Assembly: GCA_023014335.1 (NCBI GenBank) | Contig: JAECYW010000039.1 | Location: 141,254 to 205,253, forward strand | DNA: 64,000 nt | Direction of reading: 5' to 3' | From: Galerina marginata | Lineage: Eukaryota; Basidiomycota; Agaricomycetes; Agaricales; Galerinaceae | Part shown: positions 42,887 to 54,624 of the stretch, piece by piece | Layout of the letters: the number at the start of each line of letters is the position of its first letter | How positions within the stretch are numbered: the stretch's first letter is position 1 | Translations under genes and position numbers: made by a program | The notes under the pieces: generated by a model | What the model was told of the DNA's origin: nothing | The model's input: the letters and a program-made list of their open reading frames with translations, nothing else | Database searches by the model: none

Positions 42887-44938
42887 ATGGAAGAAGGCAA
42901 GCCTCCGGCGTTGTAAGTATCTCTATCTGAAAAATTGAACCTTGCTAACTCTGTTGAAGGCCCAGGGACAGCCCTTACAGGTTGTATGTGAAAAGAATCC
43001 TTTCGAACCAATCTCCAGAGAGCACATCCTTCGCCAATCGTAATTTACAGGCGAGTTTTTATGCCGGTTCCAGCGACTTCCCAAAAGCTAACTTAAGTTC
43101 AGCCTTGCAAATCATGTCGGAACGACACAACCAAGTGCAAGCGCCTCACGGGTCGGAACGCTATATTCTACCGTTGTCAGCCATGCGCCAAGAAGCGACG
43201 CAACTGCCCATGGAAAGAAGATTTTCTCATCGAGTTCACTAAGAAGGAATTTGGCTACAACTCGGTCAAGGCTGAAGAAATGTATAAGAATTACGGAAAA
43301 TATCTCCGGGCAAATGATTCGAATGGGAGGAGGAAGAAAGTGAAAGATGTTGATGGCCCGGGAGACGAAGATGGAGAGGGAGAGGGAGAGGGAGAGGATG
43401 GGGATGAGGATGGGGATGAGCAAGAGGAAGAGGACGAGGGTGAGGAAAAGGAAGAGGAGAAAAACGACAAAATGGACACTACCGGTGAGCTCCATAAATA
43501 TCTCCCCCGATCTCACTGACCTCCATCCACAAGTTTCTCCAAAAGATCCGGCAAGGCGGTCGAAGAGGAAGGAGGAAGCTAACACTTCCGCTAACACTTC
43601 CTCCCCCAAGGCGCCGGAACGCAAGAAAAGACGTCTTGGAGACGACGAAAGTACTAGCGGTGCTGCAAGTATCCAAACGACCAAAGCGGGGGCCATATCA
43701 AAAACTCCGGAAAAGAGTACCTCGATCGCGCCTCGGCCTCGGAAGAGGCAGAGGGCCGCGACACCTGCAAGTAGCACGCCTCCGCCTCCGGAGAACCAGG
43801 AGGGCGCGACACCTTCAAGTCCTTCTAGTGCGGTCAAGCTTCTGCCTCCAAAGAAGCAGAAGAGCCAGATATCTGGTCGAAACCCCATTCACGAGTCGAC
43901 CACTTCCGGTCCTGCCAACAATCGTTCCGTAACTGCTACACCAACCCCCAGAGCTAGCGGGCAAGCACCGAAATCCCTGCCCCAGCCTGCTACCACGCCT
44001 AATACTGCTGCTCCCATCCCTCTTGGCCCTCTCGTCTCTGACACAATTCAACCTAGATCGGGTCCTCGAACAACCGTTGCGAACTCTGAACACGCAGCGT
44101 CCCCTGCTTCCCTCCCATTCTCAGAACTCCAAGCCCTTAAGTGGCACAACGACGGGCTTTCTCAGCAGCTCGACAATGCGGAGAAAAAATACAACGCAGC
44201 TTTAAGGACTACGCAGAACGCTATCGCAGAGAAGGCGAACGCCATGATGGCTGTCGGTCGCCTTGAAGCTGAACTCGAGATCATGAAGAGTCGCGACGAT
44301 CGAGGCAAGCCCATGGACATCCAAGATGCTCAGTCTTCAACTGGTGGCGGCCTCGCTTGTGAGCGGGATGTCGTTCCTAGTGCTGAACAGGAAAAGGACG
44401 GTCTTGAACGTGAAAGCATTGAAGGTCGGTGTTCTGCATAACTCACTCTGCCAATGTACCGCTGAAACAATATCTGGTAATCCCGGATTGATTAGCTCTC
44501 AAACTCGCTTTCAATCAAGAAATAGAGATGAAGGTCGCAGAATTAAAGGCAGACTGTGAGTACTTTTGCAAACTAGACTAGAGTTTGAAGACTTAAATCC
44601 TTATAGGTGAAAAGCAATCGAAAGATACCTGGGCTGTCCTTGACAAAATCTCTCGCAGCCTCGCCCGCGCCAGGGAGACATCCGGGGATGGCAAAGAAGA
44701 GAAACTCGGGAAGCTGCAAACCTATGTGGACGAACAAGCCGTCAAGTATCATGCCATGAGCAAAAATTACATGTACTCGCAACCCAAGTCCTGCGCCAAC
44801 AAACCACTGAGCAATGTAGCGACTCCTGCATCAGCTAGCGCGTTAGGAGCCGCCCGACAACCAAGTATGATCCCTGATCTGCTTCGTGAACCTGAGGACT
44901 CGGTGAAAGGTAATGGAGCTGGAGTAAGTGAAGCATGA
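42887..44938 (+). CDS. Zn(II)2Cys6 coiled-coil protein, copy 2 (family III)
   Basis: Model: exon 42887-42912 (M-E-E-G-K-P-P-A), exon 42960-43050 (Y-R-L-Y-V-K-R-I-L), a GC-AG intron 43051-43102, exon 43103-43484, exon 43534 to about 44429, then two shorter exons, stop TGA 44938. The zinc cluster is C-x2-C-x6-C-x12-C-x2-C-x6-C, again the fungal binuclear signature, followed by W-K-E-D-F-L-I-E-F-T. A highly acidic tract (encoded at 43,370-43,475) is followed by basic patches (E-R-K-K-R-R, P-R-P-R-K-R-Q-R), likely nuclear signals. A Pro/Ser/Thr-rich region then leads to a coiled coil (S-Q-Q-L-D-N-A-E-K-K to L-E-L-E-I-M-K-S-equivalent). The C terminus has K-L-Q-T-Y-V-D-E-Q-A. Zn2Cys6 proteins typically bind CGG-containing DNA; targets here are unknown. 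Confidence 0.75.
43368..43480 (+). repeat. Polypurine tract with GGAGAG repeats
   Basis: Over 100 bp of almost pure purine on the plus strand, including tandem GAGGGA units near 43,374-43,398. It encodes the acidic Glu/Asp/Gly stretch of the Zn2Cys6 copy 2 and opens a long false frame on the minus strand. Such tracts are prone to length change. Confidence 0.7.
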
Positions 44939-45617
44939 CCTTACACGTAGTTTAAATTTGCGAACGCCTCATTATGTTGTATATAAATTCTTGTCGTTAT
45001 AATTGACCTTATGTTGCGCTGATTCAAATAAATATTACCTTGGTCCGTCATATATAAGAATACTAAGCGAGCTGCACCATGTCTCGTGTAACTATCAAGA
45101 CCATGTGGCACAACATGAGTTACAGGTATATACCCCAGATTGGCGGCCCACAGGTAGAGACTCGGAGTAGGTGCAACGTACCTGAGCTGGGTACATGAAC
45201 TACTAATACTAGACTCGTAAAACCGTTTATGATCATGCGGCCACTCCTTTGTTTTTTGGGAGCAGCTTCAAAGGCCTTACATAACCAGCGAATGCGTAAG
45301 CCCAGTCTAAAGTTAACGGCGAGTATGAGTACAGTTTATCGGCTTAGGCTGATAAGAGCTGGCGCAGCTCGTCTCACCTGCCTTAATAGGAATTATGTTG
45401 GCCTGTGGGAGGATATCACACGTATTTGAACGTCTAATCATATGCCAGTTTGGTGGAACTGTTATGCGTCCTCTTACTTAGCAATGCTCTTTGGTTCGAT
45501 TCCCGGTGTAAGATTTTATTTTCATCGGTAATTTCGCATTCTTGGGGCGAACTATTGTCCTCGAGGGTCCATAATCTATATACTTAATTCTACCTCTATT
45601 TAACTACATTTTTTGCT
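44939..45617. other. Intergenic, tRNA-like B box
   Basis: No supported gene. GGTTCGATTCC at about 45,493 is a perfect match to the RNA polymerase III B box, and TATGCCAGTTTGG 45-55 bp upstream resembles an A box. The acceptor and T stems do not pair well, so this is at most a degenerate tRNA-derived sequence. Confidence 0.3.
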
Positions 45618-45775
45618 GGTTAGGGTAGGTTAGAAGGTTAGAGTTAGAGGTTAGAGTTCCTGGTTAGGGATGGGAATATTTTTCCCCCGCGTGGTAGCGC
45701 GTTCTCGGTTCAATTAGGAAGTTAGGGTAGGTTAAGTTCGGTGGTTAGGGTAGGTTAGGTGCTCGAGAACGCGCA
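45618..45775 (+). repeat. Telomere-like interstitial repeats
   Basis: GGTTAGGGTAGGTTAG and related units (GGTTAGAG, GTTAGAGG) are repeated at 45,618-45,668 and 45,720-45,760. The fungal telomere unit is TTAGGG, so these are degenerate telomere-like arrays. They are separated and bounded by an inverted pair, GCGCGTTCTCG (45,695) and CGAGAACGCGC (45,765). Confidence 0.6.
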
Positions 45776-47302
45776 GAAAGTCGGATCGGCTGGATATTGT
45801 AAAAGAATTACCATCTCCCTCGCACACCTTTCTTCTTTTCGATCGTGCACCTTTAAGCTGGAATGGAGATTTTGCACAAGTTGCAAAATTTTACGTATGT
45901 TGGGATATGCAGAAAGACGCAGGCGAAATCCGGATAATACTCTAATTCATGCATGTTGGGTCTTACGGGAAACACGTAACTTCCAGATCAAATTTACACA
46001 CGTTATCGCGCACTACTCAGTCGCCGTGTAGGCAATGGCGCGGCGAGTTTCTACCGAGGTGTGAGGTTAAGAACGGGATACGGTGAATAGAAATCCACCA
46101 AGGCAATGAGTAGAAAGGAAGGAGGAGCCACTATCCGTACAACGATAGAATAGCGGCGCTTGAAGATCGCAAAACGCGAAATGGGTGAAATGACAACCCG
46201 GGGTGAGTAGGAACGATCAAACGAGCCGTTAGCTTCGATATCTTCAAGGAATGCTGTCTTTAAGCGAACGAAATCAATATAGCGATAAGAGATGAAAATA
46301 TCGAATTTTTAACCTAAGTGGAACTAAAGATACAAGGACGAGATGGTTCAGTATTTATACCAATCACAGTCCCTCTAAAATGGCTCTAATAAGCCGAATC
46401 TCGTCAGATCTTCTTGGCCATTATTAAGCTCGCCAGTCATCCTTCAAATTCCCGGTTCTTCCAACTGATTTCCGGCAGACGGCGCGTGCATTCGTTATCT
46501 CTTTTCCCAGTTCCATTCCTTTATTGGAATCGTCGAGACGCCACATTTGTCTCGAATCTGCCTTATTAGGACGATGACCGAAACATCAACTGATTTCCCA
46601 ATGCGTTGGTGACGACCAATGGGAGATACCGCAGCAAATTTGCTTCCGTGGAGCCGGGAATTCCAATAGAGCGCTAATTCTCCATACCGAAATTCCGCAA
46701 GCATTATTTATCTTCCCGACCCGCTGGAACTCTGTCTCTATAAGGTGCCTTTATCTTTGCTCCTCGTGGCCTTCAACCGAATATTCTTCCAATTGTTCAC
46801 TCTTAATTCTGCCTTTTTGAGCATATCCTTCTCCTTAGGATTTGTGCGGTTGGACAACCGTATTTTCTACTTGTAAGTGAAACTACGCCGTACTGACGGG
46901 ATCACCTGTTAAACCGATCATATTCCAATGCAAATCTGTCGCGTGTTTCGATTATTTTAGTAGGCGGCCCATTGCCCATCCTCACAGAGGGCGTGAAGGT
47001 TGAGGAACAAAATAGGGAGCTAGAATAAAGCTGTAAAAGCGACGGAGAAGGCAACAGACCAGTTCGAGAGACCAGGCGGACGCCTCATGGCAGGCCTTAC
47101 CCACTCTGATATGAGCTTATGACAAACATTTCTGGCAATTAACCTGAACCACAACTTTTATCCCTATACAGAACTTGCGCGATTTATTTAAAAAAGGCGC
47201 GCATTGCTTCCACCGAAAAACTTGTGTATTAAAGCTATGGAACTTACGGACGTACGTATGGACGAGGGACATGCGTGATTTCCAGTTCTGCCGAAACTAT
47301 TC
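45776..47302. other. Gene-poor stretch
   Basis: No supported gene. Frames at 45759-46031(+) and 46495-46704(-) lack motifs and relatives. Base composition and low frame density suggest old repetitive or intergenic DNA. Confidence 0.4.
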
Positions 47303-47462
47303 CCGCGCACCTTCAGCGCACCTCGCACCCCGTCACTCTGCAGCCCATACCTCGCACCTCCCTGTCACTTCTTCCCTCGCACCTCTCTGCGCACCGCGCA
47401 CCACGCACCTAATGCCACCCAGTAACGGCCCGCACCTGGAACCTCATTCCTTGAACTTGCAC
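47303..47462 (+). repeat. GCACC-rich degenerate repeat
   Basis: GCACC or GCACCTC recurs about ten times in 160 bp (for example CGCACCTCGCACC, GCGCACCGCGCACCACGCACC). A related reverse version, GCGGGGTGCGGTGCGCGCACC, lies near 47,846. It reads like decayed short tandem repeats, not coding. Confidence 0.6.
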
Positions 47463-49014
47463 CTTGGTTAGTAATTTCAAGTTTGCTGGCTTGTACATGA
47501 TATGGGTTTGGAAAGACCAATTTTATATCTAGATGTGTATTATTCCATTAAAATAATAGCGGTTACTAACCTGTAGTATTTGGGCAGAAAGACTGCAATT
47601 TAATGATTAATCTCACAAGAAAAACGGCAGGGAAGTGGTTGGTTTATTATGTACATATTACTTAGGATTTGGTGGTCCGATTGCCCAAGCCACTCGCATA
47701 CTGAATTTGTGACATGTTACTGTAGAAAGTTCCTACCAGATAGACGAAAGAAAATATCGTAGTGAGGGGCGCAACATAACGGTGCGAGCAGATGACTGAA
47801 GAGGTACGCGTTGGAGGCTGTCGTGAGACAATTATTTGTAATCGGTGCGGGGTGCGGTGCGCGCACCTCCCTCCCAGTCGATCCGACGTTTTCAGAACGC
47901 GCGGTAGCGCGCTCTCGAACCGACTTAGGGCAATGGCACGCGAAATTGCCTTATATGGACGCTCGGTGATCGCCAGCACATCACATGTGTGAGACGGGGG
48001 GAGAGACGATCGCGAGACGTTGGACAGTTGACTCTCACCACAGGACGGAGAAAATTTGTACTCCCCCAAGCAGAAGCAGCCACCCAAGCACATTGCTGAG
48101 GTGATTTAAATACTAAGAATGCTCAAGAGTGTATCAAGAAATTCAGCTCTCGGGTCTATACCTCCCATCGTCGTCCCTTGCGATATTGAGTACTTTGAGT
48201 ACTGAGTTCAGGAGTCAGGACTCTCGGATATGAAGAGCGAAGTGATCTTATCTATCTATCACGTGTCAAATATTACCATATATATACATAATTATGTCAT
48301 CGCGCCAAATTCAGAAATTCATCTTCGTCAGTTTCGAAGATTTTTCTTATCCCTCTTGTAGTTTTGTTCCCCCATCCGATTGCTGCATTTTTACAAAGGG
48401 ACTTGGAAATTGGCCATAATTTGACGTGGGAATATCCACTGTGAGAGAGTGGTGGCCTCTAGCCCGAGCGCACCATAGCACGAGCACTGTCCTCGACGCC
48501 AGATCTGTCAATTCCCGATCGGATAATCCGACAGAGCATGGTCCTGACCACGTTTTGCGGGGGCTGTTGTCGTCGCATGCTGTCCTATACTCGGCCCGTT
48601 GCTTCCTTGCCTCACTTTGCCCTCGAACCCTTCCAGCTTTGTTTTTGCGCCGGCTTGGTCTTCACCTTCTATTTTAGTGCTTATTATGATTCCACCGAAG
48701 TTATAATCGATACTGAAACCGCCTGAGAATCGGGAAGCAGTAGTCAATGGCTGGACAATTTATATCCGAGTACATTAATATTGCACCTGTACATATATAT
48801 AATCAGCTATGTATACCCAGGACACATAAAGCAAAGATGGGGCACTCCTATAACGTAGGTTTATAAATCCTCCTCGTTGTTCTGCACATACACAGCTGAC
48901 TATCGGGAATGTCCAGCTACGTACAAGGCCATCTTCGAGAGCTCGCCTGAATAAAGTGTGTGGTGTGCTACACCTGTCGCTGTCATCCACCTCGATATCT
49001 CATGCCTAAACTAG
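47463..49014. other. Intergenic; possible first exon of family I copy 2
   Basis: No firm gene. A 143-codon minus frame (47662-48093) spans the GC-rich repeat material and is judged accidental. A TTTATAAATCC element near 48,861 and a basic exon-like stretch ending near 48,957 before GTGTGTGG could be the promoter and first exon of the family I gene that follows, but no in-frame ATG is seen. Confidence 0.35.
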
Positions 49015-49495
49015 TCCGTATTTGTCTATGGGTGTCATTTCCCTTCGTCGGGCAACCGGAGAATCCAAAGGTTTGCTTGTACCGGGACTGTCAAGAAACC
49101 TTTACCCTATTTGTCGGCATTTTATGAAGACGAACCGCCCTCAATATATAGCGCCCGTGTGGAGGTCGGCAAGAGCATCTTCCACATCTGTGGATTCATT
49201 GACTTGAATCTACCGCCCAACATATCAGTCAGCAGGGTGTATTTTGACTCGGAATGGCGGGGGGAGTTGACATTGTTTGAGAGGGGGAAGAGAGTCAAGT
49301 ACTTGTCAACCCCAACTTCAAGACGCACACAGGACAAGGCTATCAATGCGTGAGCTGTCTATCATGAATCTAGAATTTTATCTGATTAACTCAAATGTAT
49401 ATTGCAGTTTTATTAAAACCGTTCTTGGCTCTCGGCTTCACGACACACCCATGCCTAAGCTTGTCAAAGTTGAACCCCTGGCAAGGCTATTGTAG
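49015..49495 (+). CDS. Family I protein, copy 2
   Basis: The main exon starts after AAACTAG with V-Y-G-C-H-F-P-S-S-G, the counterpart of G-I-H-Y-P in other copies. It continues F-H-I-C-G-F-I-D-L, then W-R-G-E-L-T-L-F-E-R-G and Q-D-K-A-I-N-A. A phase-2 intron (GTGAGC...TTGCAG) is removed and the last exon reads F-I-K-T-V-L-G-S, ending L-L at TAG 49493-49495. Both the core and the conserved last intron agree with the copies at 0.7, 50.2 and 54.6 kb. The 5' end is unresolved. Confidence 0.58.
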
Positions 49496-50176
49496 CGGCC
49501 AATAACCGTTGTACCAACTTAGTACTGAGAAAAACCTATGAACTCGTTTTTCGAGCTATATGTAGCCAAACGAGATGACATGAAAGTGGCTGTAAATGGC
49601 TCAGGCTATGATTTGGCGCGTTTAAATTTGACAAAAAAGTGCACAGCCACTGGGTGAGCTGGCGCTGACTCTGCTTGTAACGCAGGTAGTCACTGTGAAG
49701 CCAACACAGTCCGTGCTTTTCTTTTTACACCGCATGGACAGAATTAATTTGTATACCAAGAAATTTAGCAGGAGGACTTTGCGATCGAATAAGATTAATT
49801 GCTGAGATATATATATGCCAATATTTAAGGTAGGCATCTACCTAGACACGTCGTTTGAGCGTTGCTCCCTCGTTTGGCCGTCCACTGTACACCTCGATTA
49901 TGGGAGCTAAATGTCTTGAAAAGCTAGAGCGCCGTGACTCGCCTTCTAGATCTGACGACCGGCAAAGGTTTCTCACCTCAATAGATTTAGAGTATGCATA
50001 ATATTGTGAACGGAGAACTCAAATTGTTGCCGTTTTTAGAGGTGGGTGACCTAGACAAGCTTGATTGTCGTGACGAATATGGTTAAAACTTAAGGCAAGG
50101 CCCAAAATTTTTGTGAGAGTTTTACAATGCTCGTACACGTCCAACGATTCATCCGTACGTCGGGATGTACCTGTTA
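49496..50176. other. Intergenic
   Basis: No supported gene. It includes a TATATATATA run near 49,808 and CTTCTAGATCTG near 49,943. It separates two convergent family I copies. Confidence 0.4.
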
Positions 50177-50658
50177 CTATTCTACCATAACCAGTGTCGG
50201 GCCATCCTGGCCGCATGCCATTGACTCCTTTACGCGAATGAGGTATCTGTATATATGTAAGCGGAAAACCCTCAGAAAAAGTCTAAGGAATATGGCTCTT
50301 ACTGGCTGATTGCCCGGTTTTGAATCTCCAGCGAACCGACGGTCCGTGTCAGGAACGTGTTCCTCCTCCCGATAGAGAACAAGACTAACTCTCCCCGCCA
50401 TGGCGCTTGTGGACAGATCTCTAACAAACTGACATTGATGTCGACAGCAGAGTCGAAATAGGAGATGAAGAGATACTGGAATTTCTGTATGAGCACTTTT
50501 GTTTTGAGTATCACTACGCCATTGAGGTTGGCAAAAGTTGTAGATAGGTCGATAAGTGGGAAAGCATTAGGCTCGTTCCGATTGAGTACAAGCTTATATT
50601 GCCTTAGCTTGCGCGAAGATCCCAATTGGGGGTAGTGGTATCCGCGACTCCGGATTAT
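50177..50658 (-). CDS. Family I protein, copy 3
   Basis: Minus-strand copy. The main exon starts after CTTTAG (50,658) with R-G-Y-H-Y-P-Q-L-G. It includes P-W-R-G-E-L-V-L-F and ends N-R-A-I-S before the conserved intron (GTAAGAG...ATACAG). The last exon starts Y-L-I-R-V-K-E and ends at TAG 50177. The middle of the protein is more diverged than in other copies. An upstream exon around 50,700-50,790 (Arg/Ser/Thr-rich, before GTAAGC) could supply the N terminus, but no start codon was found. Confidence 0.55.
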
Positions 50659-52167
50659 CTAAAGGATGCAGGTGAGTTTTAGGGGCCCAATACTAAGGAA
50701 ATGCTGCTTACACTTATCGTCGAAGGTCGCGCCACTGATGTGTTCGTCGACCTGGTAGATCGCCGGATACTACGAACGAGCTATACGTGGATGGGTCAAC
50801 CTTATTCTACGGGCAAAGGTGTTGTGATGTGAGCGCCTTCTACTTACCATTTAATGTCCAGCGAGTTGGGGTTGGCGTATCGATACCTTGATGAATTCAA
50901 GAGGGATGCCGGTTTATATCGCTTTTCAATAGACCAATGGGACTCACTGATAAATAATAAATAACACACCTAGATCTAGAACGGTTCTGGACGTTATGTA
51001 GATGTATATACCGTCCATATATTTACATGAAATTACACTAATACTCTTATACCCACGCATTAATGTTCTCCATGGCCGCCTTTTATAATTACTCGCGGCC
51101 AAGCTAGGGTAAGGCCTGTGATCAAGATTGCATTTTCTACCCCAGATCTCAAGGTCCAAGCGAAGAAGGAGGACGATGTAGTTTCCCCACACGCATAGCT
51201 TCCACGTTTAAGGGAGGTGAACGCATGCGCATGCCCGGCATGGCATGATTATTTGTGAGTTTCCGTTGGTTGATTACAAATTTGTGGATGTTTTGGCCCC
51301 CTTTGAAATCCTCGGTTTTATTCAGGCATGCCAGCCATAGCATCATTGCGCCAAACCATCGAGCTAGCTGTAATGCATACTACCGAGAAACCGACTCACT
51401 CGTTCTAATTTTGTAACCTCGCTGATTGGTAGGTGATGACTATGTAATAGGCCAAAGGGAAAGAATTGTGTAGCTCTCTGCACCAATAATGATCGTGCTG
51501 GATGGATCATGATAGGCTGTGCATACGAACACTGCTGAAATTTAGTTCTGCATGGCAGATGCCTAGATCTGTCGTCTCTGAGTAGCCCTGTTTATGAGTT
51601 GAGCAAGGTTCGTTTCAATTTGAATCTTCGATGGAACTGGTTGCAGTCGTATATACGTAGTTAGCTGAATTTAAAGAGCAATAAGAAAGGGTGAGTTTCG
51701 TGGTGTGTACCCTCCACTCGCAAGCCCTTGATGTCCGGTATACCGCAGTCGAGCTTCGAAGACCAAGGAGAGATTCCGCGCTTCCCCCCCATGGCCACCC
51801 CCCGAAAATTTACGCCTCCGGATGCACTGCAAGTACATGTCCCGCGGTCTATCACCAATATTAATGACTGACGGTGTGGCTAGAGTTACCCATCCAGATT
51901 TTTATGAGCAATGTTCTCACACTTCTAGATCTCAGTGGGTATGGAGCTTGTTGGGAAGTAAAATTAGATCGAGATTTAAGTTTAATAGATCTCCGATATA
52001 TGGACTACTTCTTTAAACGGCCTATAGCTACCTAATCACATAGATTCGCATGAATGATGGTTGTCAATATACACTCCGATACAACGACGATATAAAGGCG
52101 GTTTCAAATCTATTATTATTGGATTTCTTTTTGGTTCCTCACCATCACCCATTGTGATTCTACATCT
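50659..52167. other. Intergenic
   Basis: No supported gene. Contains CTAGATCTAG near 50,972, CTAGATCT near 51,563 and 51,925, and GGATCATGATAGG near 51,506. Frames on either strand are short and unrelated to the families here. Confidence 0.4.
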
Positions 52168-53594
52168 ATGCCCTCGCGAAGGCAAAGTAACACCCGATCT
52201 GGGGACAGGAGCGACAGGAGCGCCAACGATCCTACCAATTCTCAAGGGTCTCAAGGGCCAAGTGATTTTGACGTTAGGTGTTAAGCAGCGTTCCACCAGT
52301 TGCGGGCGCTCAACGGCTTATTTCTTTAGAACAACGAGCCTCTCACTCGCGAGGGTTCGTCAAGAGAAGGATCGATCTTGCAGACACCTTCAAGGTGAGT
52401 TCTGCCGTCATTTAAATGGACATACTGTGTTAAAACATTGGCTCTAGAGCGACGGGACAGCATCAGCGCGAAGATCGACCAACTGCAGTGTCTGAAACGA
52501 GGTTGGTAATGTTTGATACTTTTGCGAAGGGACTAAAGATCATCTTTGAAATTGTATAGTCCATCCGGGTCCGATACTCCTCCGACTTCGAGAAGGCGGT
52601 CATTGAGATCAGCGGCCCAAACCGCTCCGCCAGAAGCGTTGCACGTCAGTTTTGATCAGAGCCAGTCTAGATCAGGACTTCACCGGGGTAGCCGAGGTTC
52701 TCAGCAAACAATGACCTCCGCAACGCAGGGAGGGGATTTACAACCTACCACTGGTGAGCCGCGGAACACCATAGGCCGCGCCACCAGACGTAGGTCGGAA
52801 CAGCGAGCAGAACCTTCCGTTCGCCCCGTTGTCACAACACTCACGCCTCCGTTACCCGCACCAGTATCGCAACATGTTACGTCTTCAACACAAACGCTGC
52901 GCAGTGCCAGGTCGGCCAATATATCGTCAACCCTCAGGTAAGAATCTTGAGATGGGCCACACTTATAACTAATCGCCTGACAACCCTATTTTCCAGCCAC
53001 CCACCCGAGTATTCAGAACCTATTTTGGGTGCGGGGTAAGGCATATCTATTAACGGCTTTGAATCCATCTTACTCTGAGCCTTAGGCGGTTACAGGTCTT
53101 GCGCCAGACCCAGCGACTATCGAGAAGCAATTCTGACACTTATGGTATGTCGGGCAACTTTCTTAAGCACTTGTCCCTAAAAGTTCCAATTAGAGGGTCC
53201 AATCCTCGTCATCTACTACGAAACTCATGAGAGGACAATGAAGGCCGCTGTCGCTAACGGTGAAAAAATGACGTGGACAGTGTCTCGTGCGTCCACAGCC
53301 CTTATTTCGTCGTACCTGGACATCCCTGGCTCGAGAATTGGTCACCTACATTTTCATCGCAACCTCGCCCGAGACGCTATGACCGTCTGGATGCTCGAAC
53401 AGGACGGTTGGATTGAGCATACATCATTTTATGCTCGTCCACTCCAAAACCCCGTACGACACCCATCTTACAGGGGCTTGATCTTATCGACATACGGCGA
53501 CAACAGTTGGTGCCCAAACTTCGTCACCCAGGCCACCTATAAAAAACGTACTTACCCGGTTGCGATATCCAAATTGTTTAGACCATCCTCGTAA
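52168..53594 (+). CDS. Family II GHxHxH gene with Ser/Arg-rich N terminus
   Basis: Best-resolved family II gene. ATG 52168 (M-P-S-R-R-Q-S-N-T-R-S) is followed by several short exons, all joining in phase. They encode a long disordered Ser/Arg/Thr/Pro-rich region (for example S-P-S-G-S-D-T-P-P-T-S-R-R-R). An exon with L-R-Q-T-Q-R-L-S-R-S-N-S follows. The final exon is the domain: P-I-L-V-I-Y-Y-E-T, M-T-W-T-V-S-R, G-H-L-H-F-H-R-N, M-T-V-W-M-L-E-Q-D, N-P-V-R-H-P, Y-G-D-N-S-W-C-P-N and Y-K-K-R, stop TAA 53594. The first donor is probably GTTAGG. The arginine-rich N terminus could bind nucleic acid or serve as a nuclear signal, but this is inference. It is closest to the 21.4-23.7 kb gene through the R-H-P and N-S-W-x-P-N motifs. 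Confidence 0.65.
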
Positions 53595-54624
53595 ATGTGG
53601 CTGTCTTAAGCTTATATTCTTTCACTACATGTACATGCACTGCTGTATTTGAAGATCTTAGTACCGTTTTCCCGTACAATACAATCTCCTTCCAAGGGAA
53701 GTGAAACCTGATTTCGCTTGCCTGTCCCCGATTTTCATACCAGTTACCAGTACGTATACCTCCTTCGAAGCTGAGTCTGTTGACTGGCGGTGTAAGCCGC
53801 GTTATTGAAGCGGGCTTGGGGCAAGGTAGAGTCGAGGCCGGTCCAAATTTGGCTTATAGGCATCACATTGCCAGCTTCACGTTTCGGGGGAGAAAAAGGA
53901 CAGGTGCGCATGCGGCATGTGTCAATGACTCCCAGAAAACAATTCCTGACATGAGGCATTCCCAGACTGTGCGACGAAGGGGGGTGTTGTTGACGACGGT
54001 GTACGGACAATGCAAGGCGACCGCATATGCCGCAACGCGCCATTACACCAGTGTCATTCAGTTACCGGCACATATAGAGATCTAGAGCAGGCCGAGGTCT
54101 TTAAAATTGTTATATGCTAATTACCCAAAGCACACTGTAGATTATAGCATGGGAAACCGATATCGATACGGAGATGCGTGCGCAAATGCAGGGGTTCTGC
54201 TCAAGTAATTCAAAGCATCCAACCATTTGCAAGTCGAATTCTTTTGCTTCCCTAAGCACAACGACCGTGAATAATCTCTTGCTGCGTTGAAGAAGCGTCC
54301 ATCGTATAATTCGAAGCAGGAGGTAGCCGGATGCTGGTTGCATTAATATCCAGATCCGAATATCCAGATCTGGCGCCGTTGATCTATACGCCTGATTGAT
54401 GAGTACGCTTGCGTTCCAATCACGAGTATAAACCACTTGCGTCACTTTAGCTATTATAATTGCGTGCAAATCTGACGCTGATCAGACGTTGTTTCGATCC
54501 AGCCTTCTATATTCTTATATATTTGTCTCCTCTGGCATGGCTCGTGTTTAACTTAATTAGATCAACTTCTTGGACTATGGCTGCCCCAATAGCTGTCAAA
54601 CTGTTAACGAGTAAAGTGATTTGT
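53595..54624. other. Intergenic
   Basis: No supported gene. The overlapping frames 53744-54043(-), 53780-54085(+) and 54110-54469(-) have no motif or paralog. Contains TACATGTACATG near 53,628. Confidence 0.4.

Noticed and set aside
43112..43888. 258-codon open frame on the minus strand
   Set aside because: It is antisense to the Zn2Cys6 copy 2 exons, and its Ser/Leu-rich composition is the complement of the polypurine tract. The plus strand has a zinc cluster, paralogy and consistent splicing.
45434..45513. Possible tRNA gene with a perfect B box
   Set aside because: Acceptor and T-arm stems have several mismatches and no good anticodon arm forms. At best it is a decayed tRNA-derived sequence.
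47303..47870. GCACC repeats considered as a CRISPR-like or regulated repeat array
   Set aside because: Units are irregular in spacing and sequence with no conserved spacer length; this is a decayed simple repeat in a eukaryotic genome.
47662..48093. 143-codon minus-strand frame
   Set aside because: It runs through GC-rich repeat material (GGTAGCGCG, GCACC-like), lacks motifs, and has no paralog or splice support.
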